A DNA stretch of 34,679 nt, taken from the NCBI GenBank assembly GCA_029838215.1, contig JALGVI010000036.1:1-34679 (forward strand). Direction: 5' to 3'. A program made the translations under genes and the position numbers. The notes below the pieces were generated by a model that worked only from the letters and a program-made list of their open reading frames with translations, did not search any database and was not told the origin of the DNA. This document shows positions 17,401 to 24,738 of the stretch, in pieces; position 1 is the stretch's first letter, and each line of letters starts with the position of its first letter. Origin of the DNA: Candidatus Helarchaeota archaeon (GTDB lineage: Archaea > Asgardarchaeota > Lokiarchaeia > Helarchaeales > RDOG01).

Positions 17401-20400
17401 CCTAATTCCTGCCCTAAAATGGAAGCGTTGACTATCATGTTGGATGATGCATGGCCAGTATTATCCAAGAGCGAACCCGTGATTTCAAGAGTTTCATTTA
17501 ATTGGCAATACATCTTGCTCGTCGTGCCATTCACGAGTGTATTTGCAATGGAAGTAGTGTAATTCAATTCTATTGTTTTATTATACCAGCGAACCACTTG
17601 GATAGGTTGATCACTTGTACTATTAAATATCGACACGTTATACATGTCCGCAATGTCAATATCACTTCTAGGGACGATAAACGTGTGAGTGAACTCGCCG
17701 TTAGCATTTGTTGTATTTTGAGTCGACGAGATCACGGTATCATTAAAAATCACTTCGTAGTTAAAATCAGCAAACCCACCTTGTGGATGAAGGGTTGCAT
17801 TCAATAACGTGACGTTTCCCGATATTGTAATCGATGTGGTTCCAATCGTCGCAACGGAAGGCGTGACGGAGAGAATGTGGATTTCTACAAGATGTGCTAC
17901 GGCAGGATCATGAGCGGATACACACGATCCTCGGCTACTATTTCCACGATAAACGACATACACGTCAACATTACCAACATCATTTAATGGTACTTCATGA
18001 ACGAAACTAAAATTTCCATTGGCATCAGTTTTGACGGAACTCAAATTGAAATCACCAGAGCTGTTTGACCAATGAAGGTCAACATATTCTCCAACGATAG
18101 GTGTCACGCCATCATCTTCGACGAGAGTACCGTTCACGGTTGTATTATGTCCCGCAACGATTGGGAATCCTGGAATATCGCTATAAACGGTCTTATTTTC
18201 AATTGTCGAGCCAACCCAAAGGTTGATTGTATAGTTACCACTCACGTTTTCTGTTCCAGAAATGTAGAGATAATTGGGTAAAATATAATTGTAAGGAACA
18301 GGCCATTCAATTGAAAATGTCCCGTAAAATGCAGCCGTAAGATTGAAATATGCTCCTGCGGGATGAGTAGAAGACACGGAAAAATTCCCTTGGAATCCGG
18401 TTGGTGTTGTATATTGGTTTCCAGATTCAAAGGTACAATTTTGATTAGGACTTGAGATATTAATGTAATATCCATGAGGATAAAGTGCTTGATGCGTGAC
18501 GGGATCTTCGAATAATCCTGATGCCGTAAAATTCTCTCCACGAATTAGGGGGTCTGGAACCACGTTTGATAACGTAATATTGGTTTCACCAGTTAATCCA
18601 ATCGTCGTGGCATTCATGACTGCTTTAAAAGAACCCAAAATGGGATGAGGACCGACAACATCCGAAGTCGTGAAAGTCGTATTTGCTTGCACGTAACCGG
18701 AATCATTAACGGGTTCATCAACAATGATAAAAGTATCATTCACGAGATCATAAAAGCTGATGTTAATTTTTTGATTCAAGAGATTTGTCTTGAGAATTTG
18801 ATTATCACGCCATAGGGAAGCCGTGAATTCGATCCCCGTCCCGCGTGATACAACACTTGAAGAATTAAAGGTAACATTGACATCATAATGCATTGTTCTG
18901 ACTTTTTCATCAGGGATTCGAGCGGGATACCACGTGCCTCCACTACCTTGGGTTTCATTATACATGTATTTTGGAAGGGGAACGGGATCAAATTGTACCC
19001 AGTCACCAAAGCCCAAATCATCTTCAATCCAGACTTCAGCCCAGAAATGCTCGTTACTAATCCATTTATAATTGGAAGGATCTAATTGAATTCCACCATA
19101 TACAAGTCGAGATGATATGCCCAGATCTCTCAAGAACATGACAAATGCAGTTGAGATTTGTGCAGAGGTTCCATATCCATTTTGGAATAGTGCATCAAGA
19201 TCATATCCCGTTCCGTTTAATTCAGGCGTGAAGGAAAAGTTAGTCTTGAAGTATTCCATTACTGCCAAGACGGTATCATTTACCGTGGTAAGTGCAGGAT
19301 GATTGCGAAATTGGTCAATTTCATCACGTATATATTGCGGAATGTAAGATACAGACGTGTAATTAATGCCCGAACCATCATTTGGTGATCCCGGAGAGCC
19401 GATCGCATTCATGTTGCCTGCCCATGCATCGAAATCACCATTATAACTTCCATTGTATGGCACGCTATAGGTTACTTGAAGCCATGTTGGATCGGTTAAA
19501 CTTACAGAACCTCCTATTGACACGTTCCAGTATATAGCACCATAATTCACGTCATAGAGTAGATCGCTTTGATTTATTGTTCCTGAGCCGGACATTTTAG
19601 TAACATTAAAAGAGCCGTCAATCATGTTTGCAATTGGAGATAAGACTGGAAGCGGATATAACGCCGTCCCGTTGGTAATGGCAACGAGATCAATAGTAAT
19701 GTTATATACTTGTGCAGCGGTAACATTTGTAACGTTGGCATAAGTAACGTTGGATTTTGTCCACGTGCTGGAATCAAATTCATCGTAAGAATTCATCTTC
19801 CAGTAGGAACGGTTCGTGGACGTTGCGGGTTCTGCTTCAAAGTGCGTGCCGCTGGGACCGAAATCACCAAAGCCCCACACACCTTCGCCACCTCCAAATC
19901 CAGCACCTGCAACGGTTCCTTCACCATCGCCAAATGCTCCACCTCCGTATTCGCCCGATCCACCCGGATTACCCGGAGGACTCGCATCTAAATCACCATC
20001 GCCTCCATTAAGATCACCCCAAGTATTGTTATCGCTCGTTGGTGGAGTGAATCCCGTAGAACTGGAAGGATCGAATGGCCACCACATTCCATAGGAGGAA
20101 TTTATCGGGAGATATACTTCAGTCCAAGCATGTGCATTCATGAATTTAACAACTTCATAAGTTCCACTTCGGTCTCCCACGGAGAAGCCCGATATATAGC
20201 GTGTTGGGATACCCATTAATCGCAATAATACCGCATGAGCCGCTACGAAATCGTAGAAAATTCCCCATCCCCTATTATACATGAAATCATATACAGCATC
20301 AACACCAGCAGGGACTTCATATACGGAAATTGTACTGCTATATGGGTCTGAAGGGTCAATACCCAGATATTGAAATGGATCATAACTGAATGATTGAGTC

Positions 20401-21317
20401 AAGTTATCAATAACAAATTGAGATTTTTCATATACAGAGGTTCCAGAAGCAGGATCGGCATCTAATTGAGCCGCATAAGTCTGGACGTATGACCAACCAA
20501 TAAGAGGAGTTGTTGGGGTCTGAGTATACTGTGAAATAATACTACTAGGAATTAATGAAGCTGAAGAATTTTGAGCAGAAAGAGGCAGATCCACATCCTC
20601 GAAGATAATTTCGTAATTTGCGAGTAGCTCATGTCCTGTTAAGGGACCCGCTGTTGCAGTAATGGCACCGTATCCATCTTCCTGCAAGATTTCAGTATAA
20701 TCAGGAGCGGGATTAACATATCCTCCACTACTAAAGGAGATCGTGATGTCGTCTATTCCTAAATTACCTGTAGGCTCGTCATGAAGTGGAACAGTCTGTT
20801 CAATCACGTCGGCACTATCGATGTTGCTTTTATTAAAGATAAGTGTTTGAGCATAAGAAGTGCCTGTAGGCGTTGCCAACGTATCATAAGATAAAGAAGA
20901 ATCACTTATCGCCCACGAATTTGTGCCATCATAAACATCCATGATGTATTGACGCCAATAGTGTTCAGGCACGCCTTTAGTGGCATTAAAATATTCTGTA
21001 TCAAATAAATCTAAAAGATCATCAAAATTATCAACATTATCAAGAAGATCTAGAAGAAGATCATCAAAATTTTGTAAAAAATCAAGAAGTCGATTGGGAT
21101 CAATTTCCGGCACGATAGAGCCATTAGGTAAATCTTCCAATCGAACATCTCCAATATTCATATTCAAACTAAGAAACAAGGGAATAGGTAAAAGCGAAAA
21201 AATCATTATTCCAGAAAAACATAAAGAAAATAAAAGAGCAAAAGTAAGATATGGATGACGAATATACCGCTTGCTCGGTGTTTTGCCACCCGAAGAAGCA
21301 CCATCTCTCAAAGACAT
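14451..21317 (-). CDS. Giant surface protein: two transglutaminase-like domains (catalytic Cys lost), Ig-like repeats, membrane anchor, DUF4129 tail
   Basis: A 2288-residue protein. Order: basic cytoplasmic start and membrane helix (about 22-50); first transglutaminase-like domain with LLRLMGIPTRYISGF, His396 (AHAWTEVY) and Asp416 (PFDPSS); Gly/Asp-rich linker (about 430-500); second domain with FLRDLGISSRLVYGG, His757 (EHFWAEVW) and Asp777 (QFDPVP); about 1250 residues of Ig-like/CNA-B-like beta repeats (DANGxF pattern, many N-x-S/T sequons); a membrane helix (about 2112-2138); and a cytoplasmic DUF4129-like helical domain. At the catalytic Cys positions stand Phe354 and Ser718, so both domains should be inactive as transglutaminases or peptidases. 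The protein likely stands on the cell surface with its tail facing the MoxR/DUF58 partners. It is first in the operon, with a TATA element and AGGATGAT ribosome site upstream. Confidence 0.9.
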   Translation of the reverse strand: MSLRDGASSGGKTPSKRYIRHPYLTFALLFSLCFSGIMIFSLLPIPLFLSLNMNIGDVRLEDLPNGSIVPEIDPNRLLDFLQNFDDLLLDLLDNVDNFDDLLDLFDTEYFNATKGVPEHYWRQYIMDVYDGTNSWAISDSSLSYDTLATPTGTSYAQTLIFNKSNIDSADVIEQTVPLHDEPTGNLGIDDITISFSSGGYVNPAPDYTEILQEDGYGAITATAGPLTGHELLANYEIIFEDVDLPLSAQNSSASLIPSSIISQYTQTPTTPLIGWSYVQTYAAQLDADPASGTSVYEKSQFVIDNLTQSFSYDPFQYLGIDPSDPYSSTISVYEVPAGVDAVYDFMYNRGWGIFYDFVAAHAVLLRLMGIPTRYISGFSVGDRSGTYEVVKFMNAHAWTEVYLPINSSYGMWWPFDPSSSTGFTPPTSDNNTWGDLNGGDGDLDASPPGNPGGSGEYGGGAFGDGEGTVAGAGFGGGEGVWGFGDFGPSGTHFEAEPATSTNRSYWKMNSYDEFDSSTWTKSNVTYANVTNVTAAQVYNITIDLVAITNGTALYPLPVLSPIANMIDGSFNVTKMSGSGTINQSDLLYDVNYGAIYWNVSIGGSVSLTDPTWLQVTYSVPYNGSYNGDFDAWAGNMNAIGSPGSPNDGSGINYTSVSYIPQYIRDEIDQFRNHPALTTVNDTVLAVMEYFKTNFSFTPELNGTGYDLDALFQNGYGTSAQISTAFVMFLRDLGISSRLVYGGIQLDPSNYKWISNEHFWAEVWIEDDLGFGDWVQFDPVPLPKYMYNETQGSGGTWYPARIPDEKVRTMHYDVNVTFNSSSVVSRGTGIEFTASLWRDNQILKTNLLNQKINISFYDLVNDTFIIVDEPVNDSGYVQANTTFTTSDVVGPHPILGSFKAVMNATTIGLTGETNITLSNVVPDPLIRGENFTASGLFEDPVTHQALYPHGYYINISSPNQNCTFESGNQYTTPTGFQGNFSVSSTHPAGAYFNLTAAFYGTFSIEWPVPYNYILPNYLYISGTENVSGNYTINLWVGSTIENKTVYSDIPGFPIVAGHNTTVNGTLVEDDGVTPIVGEYVDLHWSNSSGDFNLSSVKTDANGNFSFVHEVPLNDVGNVDVYVVYRGNSSRGSCVSAHDPAVAHLVEIHILSVTPSVATIGTTSITISGNVTLLNATLHPQGGFADFNYEVIFNDTVISSTQNTTNANGEFTHTFIVPRSDIDIADMYNVSIFNSTSDQPIQVVRWYNKTIELNYTTSIANTLVNGTTSKMYCQLNETLEITGSLLDNTGHASSNMIVNASILGQELGGGTTDANGDFTITFDMPENATLLGDQQILLTFYGTNYYNYSSTTVDIYVFNGTVLNINASRSTLDWNEQVTLSGSLLDSGGVGLVGRTVQIYLNSTLNRTVITQVNGFYQTTYTPYTDFDPPTSDKLGYFNATARFMGAFSNTSYNVTEFNVTTSSKFFTLLVNGSTNFYAQMGEPVVVTGYLKNTAGTAPFSNQNISIHLNGITLGAAFTDANGLFQITTTVTPLFSLGTNTITVLFNGTTSIASTSDIITFFVFDNNVNNLTISLSIGGSTRYNAQYRENGITIQGNVLSGSDPIYARYVDIYITNVTFGNGSEFLLDSLLTDVSGTYSKSFTGVELTNYLGQFNVTAVLRAGVAKNSSHAYNFNLQVNATTTFNNLLVNSSSYLNVQQGENVNITGYLSILGGDSLYYNSSGYNISAHVGGITIGSALTDGNGFFYIEANIPAGATIGPNNVNLKYNGTDFILATNQDASILVFDIANIGINVLINGQNPPYQASYKENIVISGSVVLSGIYNIQYRTVNLYIKNLTLGNNSESFAGSVQTNAQGAFTFPSNPAEMGEWQVIIELVALNSKNSTPASLEVNYTSTYTQLQIYNDDLSNYQSLVSQTYFFHVGWEYINITGRLTENGGYDHWNGKSMELLIDDNLTVTNVTYGGGYFQFTYRPTASNASLGTEFDAVIRFNDANPYINNITFSFKVYFYTTPQLSISSNNPSYYFTDVAVFSGQLVDAAAPAIGIPGKYLTIIANFSGVDTTIATPLTTGTNGAFSVTQVLSSQIPDWINVTVTYHGTSKEGGFVNLGVRPFDITPIVITLLLVLVVAVVAAVGAFIALKLYRRQQEIKAKIIDVVGNAQKIQTLLDGGRINEAIIFLFSNLAYISRGYLKLTRKTGKTNREFIEMITRRVEKIDDKDAFLLLDLYEEARFSKHGMTRADYEKAEKVYNRLAKTIVNLTHKDVLKEKEEESIASPVAQEQVAGEEIMISE
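15640..16930 (-). repeat. Duplicated two-domain (A-B-A-B) Ig-like module inside the giant protein
   Basis: Two alternating domain types recur with a period of about 218 residues. Type A carries QMGEPVVVTGYL / QQGENVNITGYL, then ITLGAAFTDANGLF / ITIGSALTDGNGFF and an ending FFVFD / ILVFD. Type B carries YRENGITIQGNV / YKENIVISGSVV and a long YVDIYI / TVNLYI strand. Copies start near 16905 and 16250. This indicates a tandem duplication of a two-domain unit followed by divergence. Confidence 0.6.
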
Positions 21318-21322
21318 ACAAA

Positions 21323-21330
21323 ATCATCCT
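21323..21330 (-). promoter_or_regulatory. Ribosome-binding site AGGATGAT of the giant surface protein gene
   Basis: AGGATGAT on the minus strand lies 5 bases before the ATG at 21317. It matches part of the archaeal anti-Shine-Dalgarno complement and fixes the start. Confidence 0.5.
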
Positions 21331-21365
21331 AAAGTGATTCAACAAACTTTTTTCAAAGATTTCCA

Positions 21366-21378
21366 GTAAATATTATTT
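21366..21378 (-). promoter_or_regulatory. TATA-like element of the six-gene MoxR cluster
   Basis: The minus strand reads AAATAATATTTAC about 55 bases ahead of the first ATG. That would place the transcription start about 28 bases before the start codon and leave room for the AGGATGAT ribosome site. It is the only obvious promoter before the cluster, whose internal gaps are 2-87 bases. Confidence 0.4.
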
Positions 21379-21509
21379 GTAGCTCATAATATAAAATTCT
21401 TAATGAAAATGAATTATCTCATTTTTTTAATGCTTACTGCTGAATTTTTGAATAATCCGCCTTATGAACAGATCAGGAGAAGAAAGTTCATTTTAGTTGC
21501 TTTGACCAA

Positions 21510-21524
21510 TTTAAATATTTAAAA
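21510..21524 (+). promoter_or_regulatory. TATA box of the dTMP kinase gene
   Basis: TTTAAATATTTAAAA is centred about 31 bases ahead of the TTG start at 21548, implying a nearly leaderless transcript. It lies in the 230-base divergent gap shared with the MoxR cluster. Confidence 0.5.
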
Positions 21525-21547
21525 CGATTTGTATTTGGTGAAGAAGA

Positions 21548-22129
21548 TTGTTTCGAGGAAAGTTCATCGTATTGGATGGTATTGACGGAGCTGGGACCAC
21601 CACTCATTGTAGATTACTAGCTGAATGGTTCTCTTCAATGAATTATGAAGTTTTGCTAACGAGGGAGCCAACAGATGGTAAAGTGGGAAAAATCATTCGA
21701 CAAATCCTACAAAAGAAAGAACAAAAAACAAGACCCATATTCGATGCGTTGCTTTTTGCAGCAGACAGACAAGATCATCAGGATCTAATAAAATCAGCAC
21801 TCAAAGAAGGAAAGACCGTAATTTCAGATAGATATCTCGAGTCGAATATATGTTATCAAGGACAATACCTTGATATTGAATTCATCAAGATGATCAACAA
21901 GGACATCATAAATCCAGACGTGACTTTCATCTTGGACATTCCCGTGGAAATCAGCTTTCAAAGAAAGGAAATGAATGAAAAGTTTGAAAAAAAAGAACTT
22001 TTAAAGGAAGTCAGAAAGTGTTTTTTGGAACGTGCAAGGAAGAAGAAGCACATTATCATCACCTCAGAGGGCACCATTGGGGAGACTCAGAGAAAGATTA
22101 GAAATTCGCTCAATCTGGGGCTTTTTTAG
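21548..22129 (+). CDS. tmk: Thymidylate (dTMP) kinase
   Basis: Phosphorylates dTMP to dTDP with ATP for DNA synthesis. The 193-residue length fits the family. Visible are the P-loop region LDGIDGAGTTTH (9-20), TREPTDG (38-44, dTMP-binding), LLFAADRQDH (68-77), the DRY motif (94-96) followed by YLESNICYQG, and the FILDIPVE strand. The Walker A lysine place holds Thr17 (GAGTTT instead of GAGKTT). The start is TTG; no ATG is available upstream in frame. It ends overlapping the radical SAM gene on the other strand by 4 bases. Confidence 0.92.
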   Translation: MFRGKFIVLDGIDGAGTTTHCRLLAEWFSSMNYEVLLTREPTDGKVGKIIRQILQKKEQKTRPIFDALLFAADRQDHQDLIKSALKEGKTVISDRYLESNICYQGQYLDIEFIKMINKDIINPDVTFILDIPVEISFQRKEMNEKFEKKELLKEVRKCFLERARKKKHIIITSEGTIGETQRKIRNSLNLGLF

Positions 22130-23637
22130 AAAAAAGTTGATTTTAACGACTTCAAGACCTTGGTTAGCCATTCTTCCATTGGATCGATGGCAAGCTTTGG
22201 GTGATATTTGGCATAAGTTTCATAGTATTTCCGTTGAATCGTGAGAACTAGGTCGCTATTTTGTATCATTAGTTTTTTCAATTCATTTGCTCGGTTCATT
22301 ATTTCTTTTCTTGTAACTCCTTGCATCTCGTGCGTGATGGCTCTTGTATAATCTCCGTTATTAGAAATTGTCGTTTCGGAAAAAACCATGAATTCTTCAA
22401 ATGATTTGAACTTGGGAGTGATTCCGTATTCTGAGGCTCGCTCATAGAGTTCAAGGGTTGGAAAGATGCAAACAGGCGTGACCCAGCGAGGGATTCCACC
22501 GTTTTCGATGGTTTTAATGATGAATTGTTTTGTTTCTTGCATGTCTTCTTGAGTTTCGCGTGGGAGCCCAACCATCCAGTATGTCACAGGGCGTATTCCG
22601 TTTTTGCACGTGGTGGAGAGAGTCTTGAGAATGGTTTGCCTTGAATACTGTCGGTTCATGCTCCTTAGTAATTTTTCAGAGCCGGTTTCTATGCCATAAT
22701 CAATGGAATCAACACCTGCAAGGGATAAATCATGAAGTATCGTTCCTGATAGGCTTCCAGGAAGCACTGCCAAGTTAAACATGTCGATCTTGTCAATTAG
22801 GCCCTGATGTTTTTGTATTTCCAAGGCATAATCGTGTAGAACCTTCGGTCTGCAATATATGTAATCTTGTATTGCGATTTTGGATACATCTCGCAGGAGA
22901 TATTTGAGTTGAGCAATGATCCAGTCGGGGGAATGGACGGTCAGAGTCGTTCTTGGAGATAGACAACTCGTTGAATACGTGTTTCTATTTCCAATGCAAT
23001 ACTTGCAGGAATAAATGCAGGGACCGCGGCAGGTATTGATCATTCCAAAATCAAACGGTGGCTTTAATTTAGGTTTTACGATTCGTAAGGAGTAAGGAGG
23101 TAGTTGATCTATGTCCTCCACGATTTCGGGCGGTCCTGTATTGATAAGTCTTCCGTTTTCCCGCACAATAATGCCTTTAACGTCCATCAGGGGTTTGCCA
23201 CGTTCTTTTTTTTCCATCACGGATAAAAACGTTTTTTCAGCTTCCCCAATACAGGTTCCATCAATGCACTCATATTTCTTTAAAATATATTCTGCAAAAA
23301 TGGTTTGATGAACGCCACCTAAAAGGATTTTGACGTTAGGGAGAAGTTTTTTTATTTCACTTGCGAGTTGGATGGCTCCTTTCGAAAAGTGCAACCAATT
23401 CAATTCAATTCCAACGACTTGAGGAGATGCCCCTTTAATCATGTCGATGATGTTCTTGGTCGTCAGACCATGCATGTAAAAGGCAGGCATATTCCAGCAT
23501 TCAACGTCGAAGCCTTCGCGTTTAAGAAATGCAGCCACGCTCAACATTCCATAGCCCATGATGATAGTGGACATGAATGAAAGGTTTGCTTTCTTTGGAT
23601 CAAGCGTCGGGGGGGGGTGAAGAAACAACACGTCCAT
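22126..23637 (-). CDS. B12-binding-type radical SAM protein
   Basis: A 503-residue protein of the B12-binding radical SAM class (BchE/MiaB-like fold order). The N-terminal Rossmann-like domain (about 1-150: LFLHPPPTLDP, VVGIELNW, ILLGGVHQT, CIGEAEKTF) lacks the DxHxxG motif, as usual in this class. The radical SAM domain has the cluster motif C-IYS-C-KY-C (Cys207, 211, 214) in GPCIYSCKYCIGNR, then ydYGIETGSEKLL-type and YWMVGLPRETQEDM motifs. The substrate is unknown. A run of nine C bases encodes the early Pro-Pro-Pro. ATG 23637 is preceded by a TATA-like element. It is divergent from the methionine aminopeptidase gene. Confidence 0.88.
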   Translation of the reverse strand: MDVLFLHPPPTLDPKKANLSFMSTIIMGYGMLSVAAFLKREGFDVECWNMPAFYMHGLTTKNIIDMIKGASPQVVGIELNWLHFSKGAIQLASEIKKLLPNVKILLGGVHQTIFAEYILKKYECIDGTCIGEAEKTFLSVMEKKERGKPLMDVKGIIVRENGRLINTGPPEIVEDIDQLPPYSLRIVKPKLKPPFDFGMINTCRGPCIYSCKYCIGNRNTYSTSCLSPRTTLTVHSPDWIIAQLKYLLRDVSKIAIQDYIYCRPKVLHDYALEIQKHQGLIDKIDMFNLAVLPGSLSGTILHDLSLAGVDSIDYGIETGSEKLLRSMNRQYSRQTILKTLSTTCKNGIRPVTYWMVGLPRETQEDMQETKQFIIKTIENGGIPRWVTPVCIFPTLELYERASEYGITPKFKSFEEFMVFSETTISNNGDYTRAITHEMQGVTRKEIMNRANELKKLMIQNSDLVLTIQRKYYETYAKYHPKLAIDPMEEWLTKVLKSLKSTFF

Positions 23638-23666
23638 TTAGACCACGAAAATTTACTAGATGATAA

Positions 23667-23675
23667 GTATTTTAA
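23667..23675 (-). promoter_or_regulatory. TATA-like element of the radical SAM gene
   Basis: The minus strand reads TTAAAATAC about 34 bases ahead of the ATG at 23637, inside the 95-base divergent gap shared with the methionine aminopeptidase gene. Confidence 0.4.
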
Positions 23676-23732
23676 GTCAAAGATTGAACTTTATCCTGAA
23701 TCACGAAAAGATTACTAAAAAGTGAACTTGTC

Positions 23733-24722
23733 ATGACGGAGAACGAAAAGAAAGACGTGGAAGAATCTGCCGAGGAAAAAGAGGAAAAATCGGAAGAAGA
23801 AGAACTTGCTGAAAAGCTTGAGTATCATCGGCTGGCGGGTTCGATTTCGAAGGAAATAGAACCACTTGCACGTTCTTTAGTTAAAGTTGGAGCAAATTTG
23901 ATTGACATTTGTTCCCAAATAGAAGAAAAGATACTGGAGAAAACAGGAACCAAAGGCGGAATGGCTTTTCCCTGTAATATTTCTCTGAATAATATTGCAG
24001 CACATTATTCTTCACCTCCTGGGGACCAAACCGTGATCAAGGAAGGAGATCTCGTTAAAGTGGATTACGGCATTCACATGGACGGGTACATCTCGGATTT
24101 TGCATTCTCCGTCTCGTTTAACCCTGAATATGATAAAATGGTTGAAGTTGCGAGTAAAGCAGTAAAGGCCGTCATTGCAGCTGTAAAGCCGGGCGTCAAG
24201 TCAAATGAATTAGGTGCCATTGCTGAAAAAATCGCAAAAGAAAATGGTTATCGAACAATAATTGACTTGTCAGGTCATTTACTTGAGAAGTGGGAGCTCC
24301 ATGGTAAAAAAATCATCCCGAATTTTTCAACACCATCGGGGACAAAGTTGGAGGAGAATGAAGTCTATGCAATGGAGACTTTTATCACGACTGGCTCAGG
24401 AAACATTCATGACATGAACACGTGTTACATATACCAATTATTACCGATCAGAAGATTCCCACGTTCGGCTCCAGCCCGTAAAATCCTCAAGATCATAGGA
24501 AATAAGTATAAGACACTTCCATTTGCCAAGCGATGGTTAGCCAAGGAAGTCGGGTTCGGCTATAACTTGGGCTTAAGAGAATTAGTCAGACTCCGAGCAT
24601 TGCATGAATTTCATCCACTGGCAGAAGATAAAAGAGATGCCGTAATTGCACAAAGAGAAGTCTCGTTTATCGTGACAAAAGATGGGGCAGAAGTGTTTAA
24701 TTGGGAATTTGATGACATTTAA
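23733..24722 (+). CDS. map: Methionine aminopeptidase, type II, with acidic N-terminal extension
   Basis: Removes the initiator Met from new proteins in the cytoplasm. The 329 residues include a highly charged N-terminus (about 2-30, mostly Glu/Lys) before the pita-bread domain. All five metal ligands are visible: Asp111 (KVDYGIHMDG), Asp122 (ISDFAFSV), His182 (LSGHLLEKWELHG), Glu215 (YAMETFITTG) and Glu309 (AQREVSFIV). The type II insert lies between the last two, with FPRSAPARKIL, a long helix and FHPL. At the last ligand the usual EHT is EVS. The spacing of ligands matches archaeal enzymes. Start is ATG 23733. Archaeal enzymes usually lack such a charged extension, which recalls eukaryotic MetAP2. 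Confidence 0.93.
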   Translation: MTENEKKDVEESAEEKEEKSEEEELAEKLEYHRLAGSISKEIEPLARSLVKVGANLIDICSQIEEKILEKTGTKGGMAFPCNISLNNIAAHYSSPPGDQTVIKEGDLVKVDYGIHMDGYISDFAFSVSFNPEYDKMVEVASKAVKAVIAAVKPGVKSNELGAIAEKIAKENGYRTIIDLSGHLLEKWELHGKKIIPNFSTPSGTKLEENEVYAMETFITTGSGNIHDMNTCYIYQLLPIRRFPRSAPARKILKIIGNKYKTLPFAKRWLAKEVGFGYNLGLRELVRLRALHEFHPLAEDKRDAVIAQREVSFIVTKDGAEVFNWEFDDI

Positions 24723-24738
24723 ACAATCATGCAAGTCG

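Noticed and set aside
15990-17807. Nucleotide-level repeats or CRISPR-like pattern in the giant gene
   Set aside because: The similarity is at protein level between Ig-like domains; no short identical spaced repeats were seen.
19710-20094. Several overlapping plus-strand frames opposite the giant gene
   Set aside because: They mirror the GC-richer Gly/Asp linker of the giant protein and read as Pro/Ser/Arg-rich low-complexity sequence without ribosome sites.
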